Source: Pseudoalteromonas ostreae
GTDB lineage: Bacteria > Pseudomonadota > Gammaproteobacteria > Enterobacterales > Alteromonadaceae
NCBI RefSeq assembly: GCF_018069805.1
Contig: NZ_JAGPYN010000017.1
Coordinates: 28,376-92,375, forward strand
Length of the DNA: 64,000 nt
Direction: 5' to 3'
The translations under genes were made by a program, and so were the position numbers. This document shows, in pieces, positions 1 to 9,187 of this stretch. The notes under the pieces were generated by a model. That model was not told the origin of the DNA, ran no database searches, and was given only the letters and a program-made list of their open reading frames with translations. Positions within the stretch are counted from its first letter, which is position 1. Every line of letters begins with the position of its first letter.

Positions 1-63
1 TTAAGTATTATTATCTATTTTTAGCTAAATTTCCATGGTAATAAAATTATAAATCACTAATCG

Positions 64-1977
64 TTAGGTTTCGAGGTTCCAAACCCCAGTGCCTGTTGCC
101 GCGATATGATTAATATTCCCCTGTAGTACTTTACTGCCAACATTCATAGATGATTGCGGACGACTGACTAAATACCCTTGCACACAGCTGATGCCCATAC
201 GTTTTACTAATTCAAATTGGGCTATTTCTTCCACCCCTTCAGCAACGATTTTAAGTCCAAGCTTAGTACCTAATTCACTGATTGAATTTAATATTTTGTT
301 ATATTTTGGGTTTTCATTAGCTTGTGTTATGAATAATCTATCAATCTTGATCACGTCAATTGGTAGATCAGCTAAAGTACTTAACGAGCTAAAACCGGTT
401 CCAAAATCATCAATTGCGATAGTGACGCCTTCATTTCGCAATTTTTCTAATGCATTAATGATAGTGTGGCTTGCGGTGATCAATGTTGATTCGGTGATCT
501 CTAACATCAAAGAAGTGGGCGGTAGACCCGTTTTGGCGAGTTTTTTCATAACCCATTCGTGAACGGGGCGATGTTTGAGCTGAATACCTGAGACATTAAC
601 TGAGATTTTAACTTTGCGCATACCTGCATTATGCCATGCCGCCATTTGTCGACATGACTCTAGCATTATCCAATCACCTAACTCTAATATAAGGTTTGAT
701 TCCTCGGCAATGGGAATAAACTCTACTGGAGAAATAGCCCCTTCAACAGAGTGTTCCCAGCGGACTAACGCTTCGAAGTAATCAATTGCGCAATCTTCAA
801 CATGCACTATAGGCTGAAACGATAAATGGAAGTTATGACAGGCAATCGCTAAGCGTAGCTCTTCGAGTAAATAATGATAGCGGCGCATTTTATTACCCAT
901 TTCTGGAGAGTAGACTTTAAAAATACCACGTCCATCGGTTTTAGCACGATACATAGCAACATCCGCCATTTGCAACAAAGCATGGGGCGTTGAGGCACTT
1001 TCAGGGTAAACTGCAATGCCGACACTGGCACTTATCTTAATCAGTTTATTGCCTAGAACAAAGTCTCGCTCTATTTCGTTTAGCACATGTTGTGCAATAT
1101 CTAAGCTTTTAGAGGTGTAATCAATGTTATTAATGAAAATAGAGAATTCATCGCCTCCTAAACGCGATAAATTTTGTTCAAGCAAGCTAGTGGGGTTGAT
1201 ATCATTAAGTTTATGATGGCGCAATACGCAGCTAAGGCGTTCAGCCACTTGAATCAATACTTCATCACCAAAACTGTGGCCAAAAGAGTCATTTACTTGC
1301 TTAAAGCCATCTAAATCAATAAATAACAAAGCACAGTGAATATTCGTTAATTCAGCACCGTTGAGTTGGCGTTCTAGGTGCTCGATATAAGCGTGACGGT
1401 CAATTAACAAGGTCAACTTATCTTGACAAATGCTGGTTTGAGTTTCGCGAGCATAATTGGCTACATGGCTTGTTAATGCATTAATTGCTTGACTTAAACG
1501 AGTGACTTCTGTCGCATGCTCAAGTTCAGGAAGGTAAATATTAAATGACTCGATTACTTTTTTTGTTTGTGTATTAAGTTGTTCTATCTGCTGTTTTTCG
1601 CGTTTAATGTTTAATTGTTTACCAAAATACCATATTGAAAATAAACCTATTAAAATTAATAAAATAAAGTTTACAGGTGATAAAAGAGTGGCATTGATCA
1701 AGGCGGATGTTTGAGCGGTGATAAACTGTGTATCAGTTGCTTTAATTAGTAAGTAATCAGTGCCGTCTTTGTTAACTATGTAGTGACCATTTAATATAGG
1801 GTTATACCAAGATGGCATCGTTAGTTGGGTGGCAGTCGCATCAAAAGCGCGAGTGGCAATACTCGATTGTTGTGGGTTGATGGTATTGACTTGCTTCGTC
1901 AATAAAATATTCATGCAGTAGCAAAAAATAAATACAGCAATAAAAGCACTGCTGAATAAGCGAAAAAGTTTAGTCAT
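64..1977 (-). CDS. Membrane-anchored GGDEF-EAL cyclic-di-GMP protein
   Basis: A 637-residue inner-membrane protein that should make and/or break c-di-GMP. A hydrophobic N-terminal segment lies at about residues 8-26 and a second at about 95-118, so roughly 70 residues face the periplasm as a small unrecognised sensor. A GGDEF domain follows with an intact RLGGDEF motif (GGDEF at 274-278). The EAL domain comes next with E402-A403-L404 inside FEALVRWEH and the downstream DDFGTGFSS signature, so both active sites look usable. Which activity dominates cannot be read from sequence. The ATG start gives a sensible membrane anchor. It stands alone, facing away from the glycogen operon. Confidence 0.93.
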   Translation of the reverse strand: MTKLFRLFSSAFIAVFIFCYCMNILLTKQVNTINPQQSSIATRAFDATATQLTMPSWYNPILNGHYIVNKDGTDYLLIKATDTQFITAQTSALINATLLSPVNFILLILIGLFSIWYFGKQLNIKREKQQIEQLNTQTKKVIESFNIYLPELEHATEVTRLSQAINALTSHVANYARETQTSICQDKLTLLIDRHAYIEHLERQLNGAELTNIHCALLFIDLDGFKQVNDSFGHSFGDEVLIQVAERLSCVLRHHKLNDINPTSLLEQNLSRLGGDEFSIFINNIDYTSKSLDIAQHVLNEIERDFVLGNKLIKISASVGIAVYPESASTPHALLQMADVAMYRAKTDGRGIFKVYSPEMGNKMRRYHYLLEELRLAIACHNFHLSFQPIVHVEDCAIDYFEALVRWEHSVEGAISPVEFIPIAEESNLILELGDWIMLESCRQMAAWHNAGMRKVKISVNVSGIQLKHRPVHEWVMKKLAKTGLPPTSLMLEITESTLITASHTIINALEKLRNEGVTIAIDDFGTGFSSLSTLADLPIDVIKIDRLFITQANENPKYNKILNSISELGTKLGLKIVAEGVEEIAQFELVKRMGISCVQGYLVSRPQSSMNVGSKVLQGNINHIAATGTGVWNLET

Positions 1978-2597
1978 TCCATTGAACCATTTTAATCCAA
2001 TTATATGAGTTTATTATTAGGTGTTCTATCGTTTTATCAGTATATAGTTTGCTATGCTAACTGACAAATATTTCTTTAAATAGTCTTATATGGGAACCTT
2101 TTTCTGTTAAGTGTTATTTTATCAGTGTTTTTGAATGCTTATTTAATTCAATTATTAAATAAATTCACTTTACCAAAGTCTATTTGTTAACTACTTTAAA
2201 GGTCATAATTTAGGCAGTGATTAACTTGGTTTAGTTCTTGCTGTCATTTAGTTGGTAATTATAAAGCGAGTGTTTTTGCTTTATTTGCATGAGTTTGGTG
2301 CAAAATTTATTTAATTGCACTGTCATAAAGCATTAATATAACTTTGTTTAACTTGAGCGTGTTTTTGTGGTTACTTTTACCGCAGTATGTTTGATTCTAT
2401 GCTAGGTAGAGTGTATGCCACTGTTTTATAAGAAAAATCATGTTAAAGCGTAGTATGTCAATCAAACACACTGCTTTAAGGTTGAAAATTTCACTTTGAA
2501 AGGCCAACACGCCCTAATAATATATTTTACAGCCCCGCGTATGTTGAGTAGTTGAACGCACTTCTGTGGCAAGGATTAATTAACCTTAAGGTTTAGT
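1978..2597. other. 620-bp AT-rich gap upstream of the glycogen operon
   Basis: No convincing reading frame on either strand and no RNA gene recognised. It separates the divergent GGDEF-EAL gene from the glycogen operon, so it should hold both promoters. I could not single out a confident -35/-10 pair. TTAAGGTT occurs at 2476-2483 and again at 2586-2593, the second copy within a perfect palindrome. I saw no LacI-type or MalT-type box. Confidence 0.5.
2582..2593. promoter_or_regulatory. 12-bp palindrome just before the operon's first start codon
   Basis: AACCTTAAGGTT is a perfect 12-base palindrome ending 16 bases before the ATG at 2610, directly before the GGAG ribosome site. It could be an operator or a small RNA hairpin affecting translation of the first gene. 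Its function is a guess; only the symmetry is seen. Confidence 0.3.
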
Positions 2598-2609
2598 TTG
2601 GAGCCCACT

Positions 2610-2909
2610 ATGTTAAGTAAACGATTTTTTAAAACTAAAAATGAAGCTGAAGTTACATTTGAATTTCAGCATCCTCAGGCAGAGCAAGTTCAGTTAGTTG
2701 CTGAATTTACTGGTTGGCAACCTGTAGCGATGAAGTTTAATAAAAAAGAGCAATGTTTTAAGTTAAAACAGCGCTTACCGAATGATCAACAGTTTCATTT
2801 TCGATATTTAGTTAATGGCACTATTTGGGATAATGACCATCATGCAGATGGATACATAGCAAACAGCTTTGGTACAGAAAATAGCATAGTCAATACGCAA
2901 CGTATTTAA
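2610..2909 (+). CDS. Stand-alone CBM48 (isoamylase N-terminal domain) protein
   Basis: A 99-residue protein that is almost entirely one early-set/CBM48 glycan-binding module, the domain normally fused to the front of branching and debranching enzymes. The conserved aromatic pattern is visible (FTGWQPVAMKF, then FRYLVNGTIWDND). The ATG at 2610 is preferred to the upstream TTG at 2598 because GGAG (2600-2603) sits six bases before it. It is the first gene of the glycogen operon, ten bases before malQ. It has no catalytic domain and no signal peptide, so it is probably a cytoplasmic glycogen-binding accessory protein. That role is inferred from position and fold only. Confidence 0.8.
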   Translation: MLSKRFFKTKNEAEVTFEFQHPQAEQVQLVAEFTGWQPVAMKFNKKEQCFKLKQRLPNDQQFHFRYLVNGTIWDNDHHADGYIANSFGTENSIVNTQRI

Positions 2910-2919
2910 GGCGTGGTAA

Positions 2920-4917
2920 ATGGAGTCTCTTTCGCAGCTGTTTTATCTGCATGGTATTGGCTATGAATACACCAAGTATACCGGTGAACATGTGGTTTTT
3001 AGCGATGCAACCCGCAGTGCTGCACTCAGTTGTTGCGGTGTTGATGTTACAGATCATGCCCAAATTGCGCATTTAAATATTAGCTTGGATGCTAAGAAGT
3101 GGCTGCAAATAGTACCAGAGTGTAGTTTGGTGTGTGCTGAACAACCAGCCGTTAAAGTACGTATTGATAAGCGTATGCTAGGGCAACAATGTACCGTCTC
3201 CTGTGCGCAGCTTGATTTACCCAGCATCACTCACCAATTAGCTGATTTACAATGCAGTGGCGATTATTTATTTAATGGTGTCATATATTTAGAGCTTATT
3301 TTTCCGCTTCCATTATTGCCAATTGGTTATCATGATGCGCACATTAGCATTGCAGATTTAACATCTGAAACTCAACTGTGGGTGACACCCAAATATAGTT
3401 TTCAAGTGACAGATAACAAGCAAAGCGGGCTTTCAATTCAACTTTATAGTTTAAAAAATAATGCAGGATTAGGGATTGGTGATTTTGCCGATTTATTAGC
3501 GTTGACCGAGCAAGCAGCAAGTCATAAATTGGATTATATTTTACTCAATCCACTGCATTTATTATTTTCTGAGCAACCAGAGCGAGCAAGTCCTTATAGT
3601 CCAAATAATCGCGCGTTATTAAACCCACTCTATATATCGATTGATTTATGCGATGACAGCATTAATAACCCCCATATTAGTGACTATTTACAAAACCGCA
3701 ATGCGAGGGACTTTAAAAAGCAGATTCAGCAGTCTCAGTATATTAATTACAGTGCAGTGAGTGAATTCAAATACGCAGCCTTTAACTTGCTATACCAGCA
3801 TTTTTGTATGCATGGGAGTGAGTATCGCAAACAATGCTTTAGTGATTTTTGTAAACAGCATGGCGCGACACTTGCGACCTTAAAAGTTACTGACGACGAC
3901 TTTGCTTACTATTTGCAATGGCAAGCATATGTGCAATTAAAGTTATGCCAAACTACCGCCCGAGAGCAGGGGATGAGTATTGGATTGATCAATGACTTAG
4001 CGGTGGGTTGCGCCGGTGATGGTAGTGAGTTCCTTAATCAGCAATCGTTATTTACCGATTCTGCTTATGTAGGCGCACCGCCTGATCCATGGGCGGAACA
4101 TGGTCAAAACTGGGGATTGCCAGCACTAAATCCCATCAAGCTCAGTGATAATAACTTTAGCTACTACCGAGCATTGATCCGTGCCAACATGGAAAGCGTC
4201 GGTGGTTTGCGTATTGATCATGTTATGGCGATCCGTCGTTTATGGTGGTGTTTTGAGCATCAACAGCAACAAGATGGTTGCTATGTGTATTATCCGTTTG
4301 AGCATTTATTAGCGGTACTGACAATAGAATCCCATTTGAATCAATGCATTGTCATTGGTGAAGATCTTGGGGTCGTTCCACCAGAGGTGAAAGCTGCATT
4401 GGCGGATAAAGCAATATTTTCAAATGGCTTATTCTATTTTGAAAAAGATTTTCATGGTGAGTTTTTAGCGGCCCAGTCATTTGCAGCACAATCATTATTA
4501 ATGGTTGCAAATCATGATGTACCGCCTTTTTTTGGTTGGTGGCAAGGGCTTGATCTTACCTTGAAACTAGAATATCAATTAGTTGATGAACAGCAATTAA
4601 TTCAACTGCGTGCAGACCGAGATATTGAAAAACAACGACTACTGCGTTTTTTGTCGGGATGTGCAGCGCACACTTTGCTTATGGACAGTGCAGCAAGTGA
4701 TGTTTATCAGGCGCTGACATTAGGCTTGGCCGCAGCACCAGCGCGCTTATTTACTATTCAGCTCGATGATCTAGATGAGCAAACGTTACCTGTAAACATT
4801 CCTGGAACAGATCAAGAATACCCGAATTGGCGTCGGGTATTAACGCATTCAAGTGAACAAATCTTAACATGTCACAGTGCATTGCTCAGTGCTATTAATT
4901 CTATAAGGACTAATTAA
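2920..4917 (+). CDS. malQ: 4-alpha-glucanotransferase (amylomaltase, GH77)
   Basis: Moves maltodextrin segments between alpha-1,4-glucans, recycling the short chains left by glycogen breakdown. At 665 residues it is of normal bacterial MalQ length. The GH77 signatures are visible: SPYSPNNRALLNPLYISID near residue 225, the nucleophile Asp433 in GLRIDHVM, the acid/base Glu481 in IGEDLGVVP and Asp533 in NHDVPP. The last reads THDLP in many relatives. AAGG lies nine bases before the ATG. The stop codon directly abuts the glgB start. Its place inside the glg operon, rather than with malP, points to a role in glycogen turnover. Confidence 0.92.
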   Translation: MESLSQLFYLHGIGYEYTKYTGEHVVFSDATRSAALSCCGVDVTDHAQIAHLNISLDAKKWLQIVPECSLVCAEQPAVKVRIDKRMLGQQCTVSCAQLDLPSITHQLADLQCSGDYLFNGVIYLELIFPLPLLPIGYHDAHISIADLTSETQLWVTPKYSFQVTDNKQSGLSIQLYSLKNNAGLGIGDFADLLALTEQAASHKLDYILLNPLHLLFSEQPERASPYSPNNRALLNPLYISIDLCDDSINNPHISDYLQNRNARDFKKQIQQSQYINYSAVSEFKYAAFNLLYQHFCMHGSEYRKQCFSDFCKQHGATLATLKVTDDDFAYYLQWQAYVQLKLCQTTAREQGMSIGLINDLAVGCAGDGSEFLNQQSLFTDSAYVGAPPDPWAEHGQNWGLPALNPIKLSDNNFSYYRALIRANMESVGGLRIDHVMAIRRLWWCFEHQQQQDGCYVYYPFEHLLAVLTIESHLNQCIVIGEDLGVVPPEVKAALADKAIFSNGLFYFEKDFHGEFLAAQSFAAQSLLMVANHDVPPFFGWWQGLDLTLKLEYQLVDEQQLIQLRADRDIEKQRLLRFLSGCAAHTLLMDSAASDVYQALTLGLAAAPARLFTIQLDDLDEQTLPVNIPGTDQEYPNWRRVLTHSSEQILTCHSALLSAINSIRTN

Positions 4918-7146
4918 ATGAACAGTATTGTTCGTAAAACCGCAAAGTCACAGCACTATGATCAACAAGTTAATGCGTTAAAGCGTGGCTGCTTTAAAGA
5001 CCCATTTAGTTTTTTAGGGTTACATGCAATTTCAGATACCCACAGTGAGATCCGCTGTTACATGCCTGGCGCCACAAATTTAAGTATAAAACTGGCAAAG
5101 CAAACGCTTAGTTGTACACGTTATCCTGACTCTGATTTATTTATTTTACAACTGAGTAATAAGGCTATCTCGGCATATAAATTAGTGGTTGATTACAGCG
5201 ACTGCCAGGTTACCTGTGAAGATGTTTATCGCTTTGAAAGTAGCCTTGATAACAGCGCCATGTATTTGTTTAACGAAGGCACATTAGAGCATGCATATCG
5301 CCATCTTGGTGCCCACTTTATTGATTTTAGAGGTGTTGCAGGTGTACGTTTTAGTGTTTGGGCACCTAATGCTAGCAGTGTTTCCGTTATTGGTGAGTTT
5401 AATCACTGGCAGCAAAACCAGCACTTTATGCGTTTGAATCCGGCTTCGGGGGTCTGGGATTTGTTTATTCCAGAGCTTAAAGAAGGTCAGTGTTATAAGT
5501 TTTCGATAACAACAGTCAGTGGTGAAGTGCTCGAAAAGGCTGACCCCTTTGCATTTAAAATGCAGCAAGCGCCGGGCACGGCTTCTGTTCTTCAAAGGCG
5601 CCCAGCTGCAATTAAACTAACGGATAAAATGCAATGTCAGCGTGTTAAACGCAACGCGATTGATGCACCTATTTCTATCTATGAAGTGCATTTAGGTTCG
5701 TGGCAGCGAGAAGAGGGAGATCGTTACTTAACTTATCAAGAACTAGCACAGCGATTAATTAGTTATGTCACTGAACAAGGCTTTACGCATATCCAACTTA
5801 TGCCGATCAGTGAATTTCCATATGATGGTTCGTGGGGGTATCAGCCAGTTGGCTTATTTGCTCCTACGAGTCGTTTTGGTGGTTTGGATGATTTTCGTTA
5901 TTTTGTAGAGCAATGCCACCGAGCTGACATTGGTTTACTTATTGATTGGGTTCCAGGCCACTTTCCAAGTGATCCGCATGGCTTACATCGTTTTGATGGT
6001 ACACATTTATTTGAACATGCTGATGTGCGTCAAGGTTTCCATCCAGATTGGAATACCTATATCTATAACTATGATCGCCCAGAGGTTCGTAGCTTTTTAG
6101 TTGCTAATGCAATGTATTGGTTAGAAGAATTTGCCATTGATGGGCTACGCGTCGATGCGGTAGCCTCAATGCTGTACCTTGATTACAGTCGTGAAAATGG
6201 GCAGTGGATCCCCAATAAGTATGGAGGACGTGAGAACCTCGGTGCTATTGAGTGTTTAAAGCAAGTTAACTTACGTTGTTATGCTAATAACCCCGGCATT
6301 ATGATGGTGGCTGAAGAGTCAACGGCGTGGCCTGGTGTTACCCGTCAGGTGAATCATGATGGCTTAGGGTTTGGCTACAAGTGGAATATGGGCTGGATGA
6401 ACGACAGCCTTCATTACATGCAACGCGACCCTTTGTATCGTCAACATCATCATCACGAATTAACGTTTTCGATGGTATATGCTTACAGTGAAAATTATAT
6501 TTTACCTTTGAGCCATGATGAAGTGGTGCATGGTAAAGGCTCATTAATTGAAAAAATGCCGGGTGATGATTGGCAAAAATTTGCAAATTTACGCGCGTAC
6601 TATGCATTTATGTGGGCACATCCAGGCAAAAAATTACTATTTATGGGCAGTGAGATTGCCCAGCGTAGTGAGTGGGATCATGATCAATCAATTGATTGGC
6701 ATTTGCTTGAGCATCTATCGCATCAAGGTGTACAACGAACTATCGCGCAGCTCAATAAAGTATATCGTGATGTGCCAGCTTTACATCAGCTAGATACTGA
6801 ACCGTCAGGTTTTAGTTGGATTGATAATCAAAATGCCCAACAGAGTATTTTTAGTTTTATTCGCTTTGCTAAGAAAGCCAGTGATTATGTAGTGGTGATA
6901 AGTAACCTCACGCCAACGGTTTATCATGATTATTATATTGGTGTGCCAAACTCAGGTGAATTTGAAGTCATTTTAAATACCGATGACGAACAGCTATTTG
7001 GTTCTGGAGTACAAGTGTGTGGGCAATCAGCTAAACCAACCAGTACGGCAACTCCGTGCCACGGGCATCAACATAGTATTAAACTCTCACTGCCAGCGCT
7101 TGCTACGGTTTATTTAAGAAGGGTCGCTGATGAGTTTATCGATTGA
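4918..7146 (+). CDS. glgB: 1,4-alpha-glucan branching enzyme (GH13)
   Basis: Creates alpha-1,6 branches in glycogen. The 742 residues contain an N-terminal beta domain, a CBM48 module (about 125-220, FSVWAPNASSVSVIGEFNHW), the GH13 barrel and a C-terminal beta domain. Catalytic residues are the nucleophile Asp413 (GLRVDAVAS), acid/base Glu466 (MVAEESTAWPGV) and Asp534 (LSHDEVVHGKGS), each eight positions after the E. coli residues as I remember them. The start follows the malQ stop with no gap, and AAGGA precedes it. The 3' end overlaps glgX by 17 bases, suggesting translational coupling. Confidence 0.97.
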   Translation: MNSIVRKTAKSQHYDQQVNALKRGCFKDPFSFLGLHAISDTHSEIRCYMPGATNLSIKLAKQTLSCTRYPDSDLFILQLSNKAISAYKLVVDYSDCQVTCEDVYRFESSLDNSAMYLFNEGTLEHAYRHLGAHFIDFRGVAGVRFSVWAPNASSVSVIGEFNHWQQNQHFMRLNPASGVWDLFIPELKEGQCYKFSITTVSGEVLEKADPFAFKMQQAPGTASVLQRRPAAIKLTDKMQCQRVKRNAIDAPISIYEVHLGSWQREEGDRYLTYQELAQRLISYVTEQGFTHIQLMPISEFPYDGSWGYQPVGLFAPTSRFGGLDDFRYFVEQCHRADIGLLIDWVPGHFPSDPHGLHRFDGTHLFEHADVRQGFHPDWNTYIYNYDRPEVRSFLVANAMYWLEEFAIDGLRVDAVASMLYLDYSRENGQWIPNKYGGRENLGAIECLKQVNLRCYANNPGIMMVAEESTAWPGVTRQVNHDGLGFGYKWNMGWMNDSLHYMQRDPLYRQHHHHELTFSMVYAYSENYILPLSHDEVVHGKGSLIEKMPGDDWQKFANLRAYYAFMWAHPGKKLLFMGSEIAQRSEWDHDQSIDWHLLEHLSHQGVQRTIAQLNKVYRDVPALHQLDTEPSGFSWIDNQNAQQSIFSFIRFAKKASDYVVVISNLTPTVYHDYYIGVPNSGEFEVILNTDDEQLFGSGVQVCGQSAKPTSTATPCHGHQHSIKLSLPALATVYLRRVADEFID

Positions 7147-9187
7147 ATTAAATAAAGGGCAAACTTTTCCTCTGGGAGCCAGTGTACTGACAAACGGTGT
7201 AAATTTTGCCGTTTATGCACCATTGGCGAAACAGCTGTATGTGTGTTTATTTGATGCCAGTGGTCATACCGAAGTTTTAAAGTTAGCAATGAATAATAAT
7301 GAAGGGGGGATATGGAGTTTGCATATAACCCCACTTGCTGTGGGTACGCTATATGGTTATCGCGCAGAAGGAGAATATCAACCTAAAAAAGGGGTGTTTT
7401 TTAATAGCCAAAAATTGTTAATTGACCCCTATGCAAAAGATTTATTTGGCGAGTTTACTTGGAGTGAACGCCACTACGGGCAAATGCCAAAAGGTACTGT
7501 GAGTGCGGTCAATAACGCTATTGATATCCCTAAATCTAAAGTTACTCAGTTGCAGCCTTATCAAGGTAAAAAACCGGACCATAGCTGGGGGAAAACAGTT
7601 ATTTATGAATGCCACGTTAAAGGTGCCACAGCACGACATCCCTCTATTCCAAGTCAGCTACAAGGTACATATTTGGGCTTGAGTCATCCCAGCTTTATAG
7701 AGCATTTACGTACACTTGGTATAACCACTTTAGAATTATTACCGGTACATAGTTTTATTAGTGAACAGTTTTTAACCGCGAAAGGTCTGCAAAACTACTG
7801 GGGTTACAATACATTAAATTTTTTTACACCAAATAAAGATTACTTAGTAACTGATGAAATTGGCGAATTTCAGCAAATGGTTACTAAACTACATCAAGCG
7901 GGTATCGAAGTGATTCTAGATGTGGTTTATAACCACACCGCAGAGGCTGGCAGCGATGGCCCAGTGTTATCTTGGCGCGGTTTAAATAATCCAGGCTACT
8001 ACCGCAGTATTAACGATAATCCTGAAGTGTATATCAATGACACTGGGTGTGGTAATACCTTAAATATAGACGACCCATTTAGTTTGAAAATGGTACTCGA
8101 TAGCCTACGTTATTGGGTAGAAATAATGGGGGTTGATGGTTTTAGGTTTGATTTAGCAACCATTCTTGGGCGTACGCCGCATGGCTTTAGTCAAACCCAT
8201 AGTTTTTTACAAGCAATCAATCAAGATCCTGTGTTAAGTCAAGTGAAATTAATTGCTGAGCCCTGGGACATAGGCCCTGGTGGTTATCAATTGGGAGCAT
8301 TTCCAGCGCCTTGGCGTGAGTGGAATGATAAATACCGTGATGTTGTTAGGCGTTTTTGGCAAGGACAGCACAATATGCTGGCTGATCTTGCTAAACGTTT
8401 ACATGGCTCTTTTGATTTGTTTGATCATAATCACCGTGGGCCATTGAATAGTATTAATTTTATAACCAGTCATGATGGTTTTACTCTAACAGATTTAGTG
8501 AGTTACGAACAAAAGCATAACGAAGCAAATGGTGAACAAAACCGCGATGGTCACAGTGCCAATTATTCGTTCAATTGTGGTATTGAAGGCTTTACTGATG
8601 ATCTAAACGTGACCTCCATAAGGTTGCAACAACAAAAAAACTTTTTAATTACCTTACTACTTTCCAAAGGGGTGCCTATGCTGTCATCAGGCAGTGAAAT
8701 GGGGCACTCGCAAGGTGGAAATAATAATGCGTATTGTCAGAATAACCGCACCAGTTGGCTGGCATGGAAAGACTCGCAGCGTAGCCACAGCCTCATTCGT
8801 TTTATTGATGATGTATTGACCTTACGAAAGCAGCACTGTGTATTTGAACACTGTGTATTTTTACATGATAGCGATAAGCGGTTCAGTGTTGATTGGTATA
8901 CCGAGCAAAGCCAAGTTATGCAAGAAAGTGACTGGCATGATGGCTCAAAACAGTTTTTGATGTATAGCTTAAGAGATACACAATTAAATACGGTATTACT
9001 CATTATTTTGAACGCCAGTAATGTGGCGGTTAAATGTCAACTACCTGCTAATAACAATTTATCGGTATGGCGTTTAGCGCTTAGCAGTGTTGAGCATGCA
9101 ATAGTTAAAAATACCGAGCAATTCGAGGTTGCTGCACAAAGCAGCTGGGTTTTTACAGCCAATTTAGAGGACGAATGTAATGGCTAA
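7130..9187 (+). CDS. glgX: Glycogen debranching enzyme (isoamylase type, GH13)
   Basis: Hydrolyses alpha-1,6 branches in phosphorylase-trimmed glycogen. The 685 residues begin with a CBM48 module (LGASVLTNGVNFAVYAP) followed by the GH13 barrel. Catalytic residues visible are Asp341 (GFRFDLAT), Glu377 (LIAEPWDIG) and Asp449 (TSHDGFTLTDL). The LSWRGLNNPGYYR stretch is typical of GlgX and isoamylases. The start codon lies inside the end of glgB and the stop overlaps the glgP start by eight bases. It supplies linear maltodextrin to MalQ and GlgP. Confidence 0.96.
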   Translation: MSLSIELNKGQTFPLGASVLTNGVNFAVYAPLAKQLYVCLFDASGHTEVLKLAMNNNEGGIWSLHITPLAVGTLYGYRAEGEYQPKKGVFFNSQKLLIDPYAKDLFGEFTWSERHYGQMPKGTVSAVNNAIDIPKSKVTQLQPYQGKKPDHSWGKTVIYECHVKGATARHPSIPSQLQGTYLGLSHPSFIEHLRTLGITTLELLPVHSFISEQFLTAKGLQNYWGYNTLNFFTPNKDYLVTDEIGEFQQMVTKLHQAGIEVILDVVYNHTAEAGSDGPVLSWRGLNNPGYYRSINDNPEVYINDTGCGNTLNIDDPFSLKMVLDSLRYWVEIMGVDGFRFDLATILGRTPHGFSQTHSFLQAINQDPVLSQVKLIAEPWDIGPGGYQLGAFPAPWREWNDKYRDVVRRFWQGQHNMLADLAKRLHGSFDLFDHNHRGPLNSINFITSHDGFTLTDLVSYEQKHNEANGEQNRDGHSANYSFNCGIEGFTDDLNVTSIRLQQQKNFLITLLLSKGVPMLSSGSEMGHSQGGNNNAYCQNNRTSWLAWKDSQRSHSLIRFIDDVLTLRKQHCVFEHCVFLHDSDKRFSVDWYTEQSQVMQESDWHDGSKQFLMYSLRDTQLNTVLLIILNASNVAVKCQLPANNNLSVWRLALSSVEHAIVKNTEQFEVAAQSSWVFTANLEDECNG

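Noticed and set aside
191..562. 123-codon + strand frame opposite the EAL domain
   Set aside because: Shadow of the EAL coding sequence on the other strand.
2598..2609. Upstream TTG start for the CBM48 protein
   Set aside because: It overlaps the GGAG that serves the ATG at 2610.
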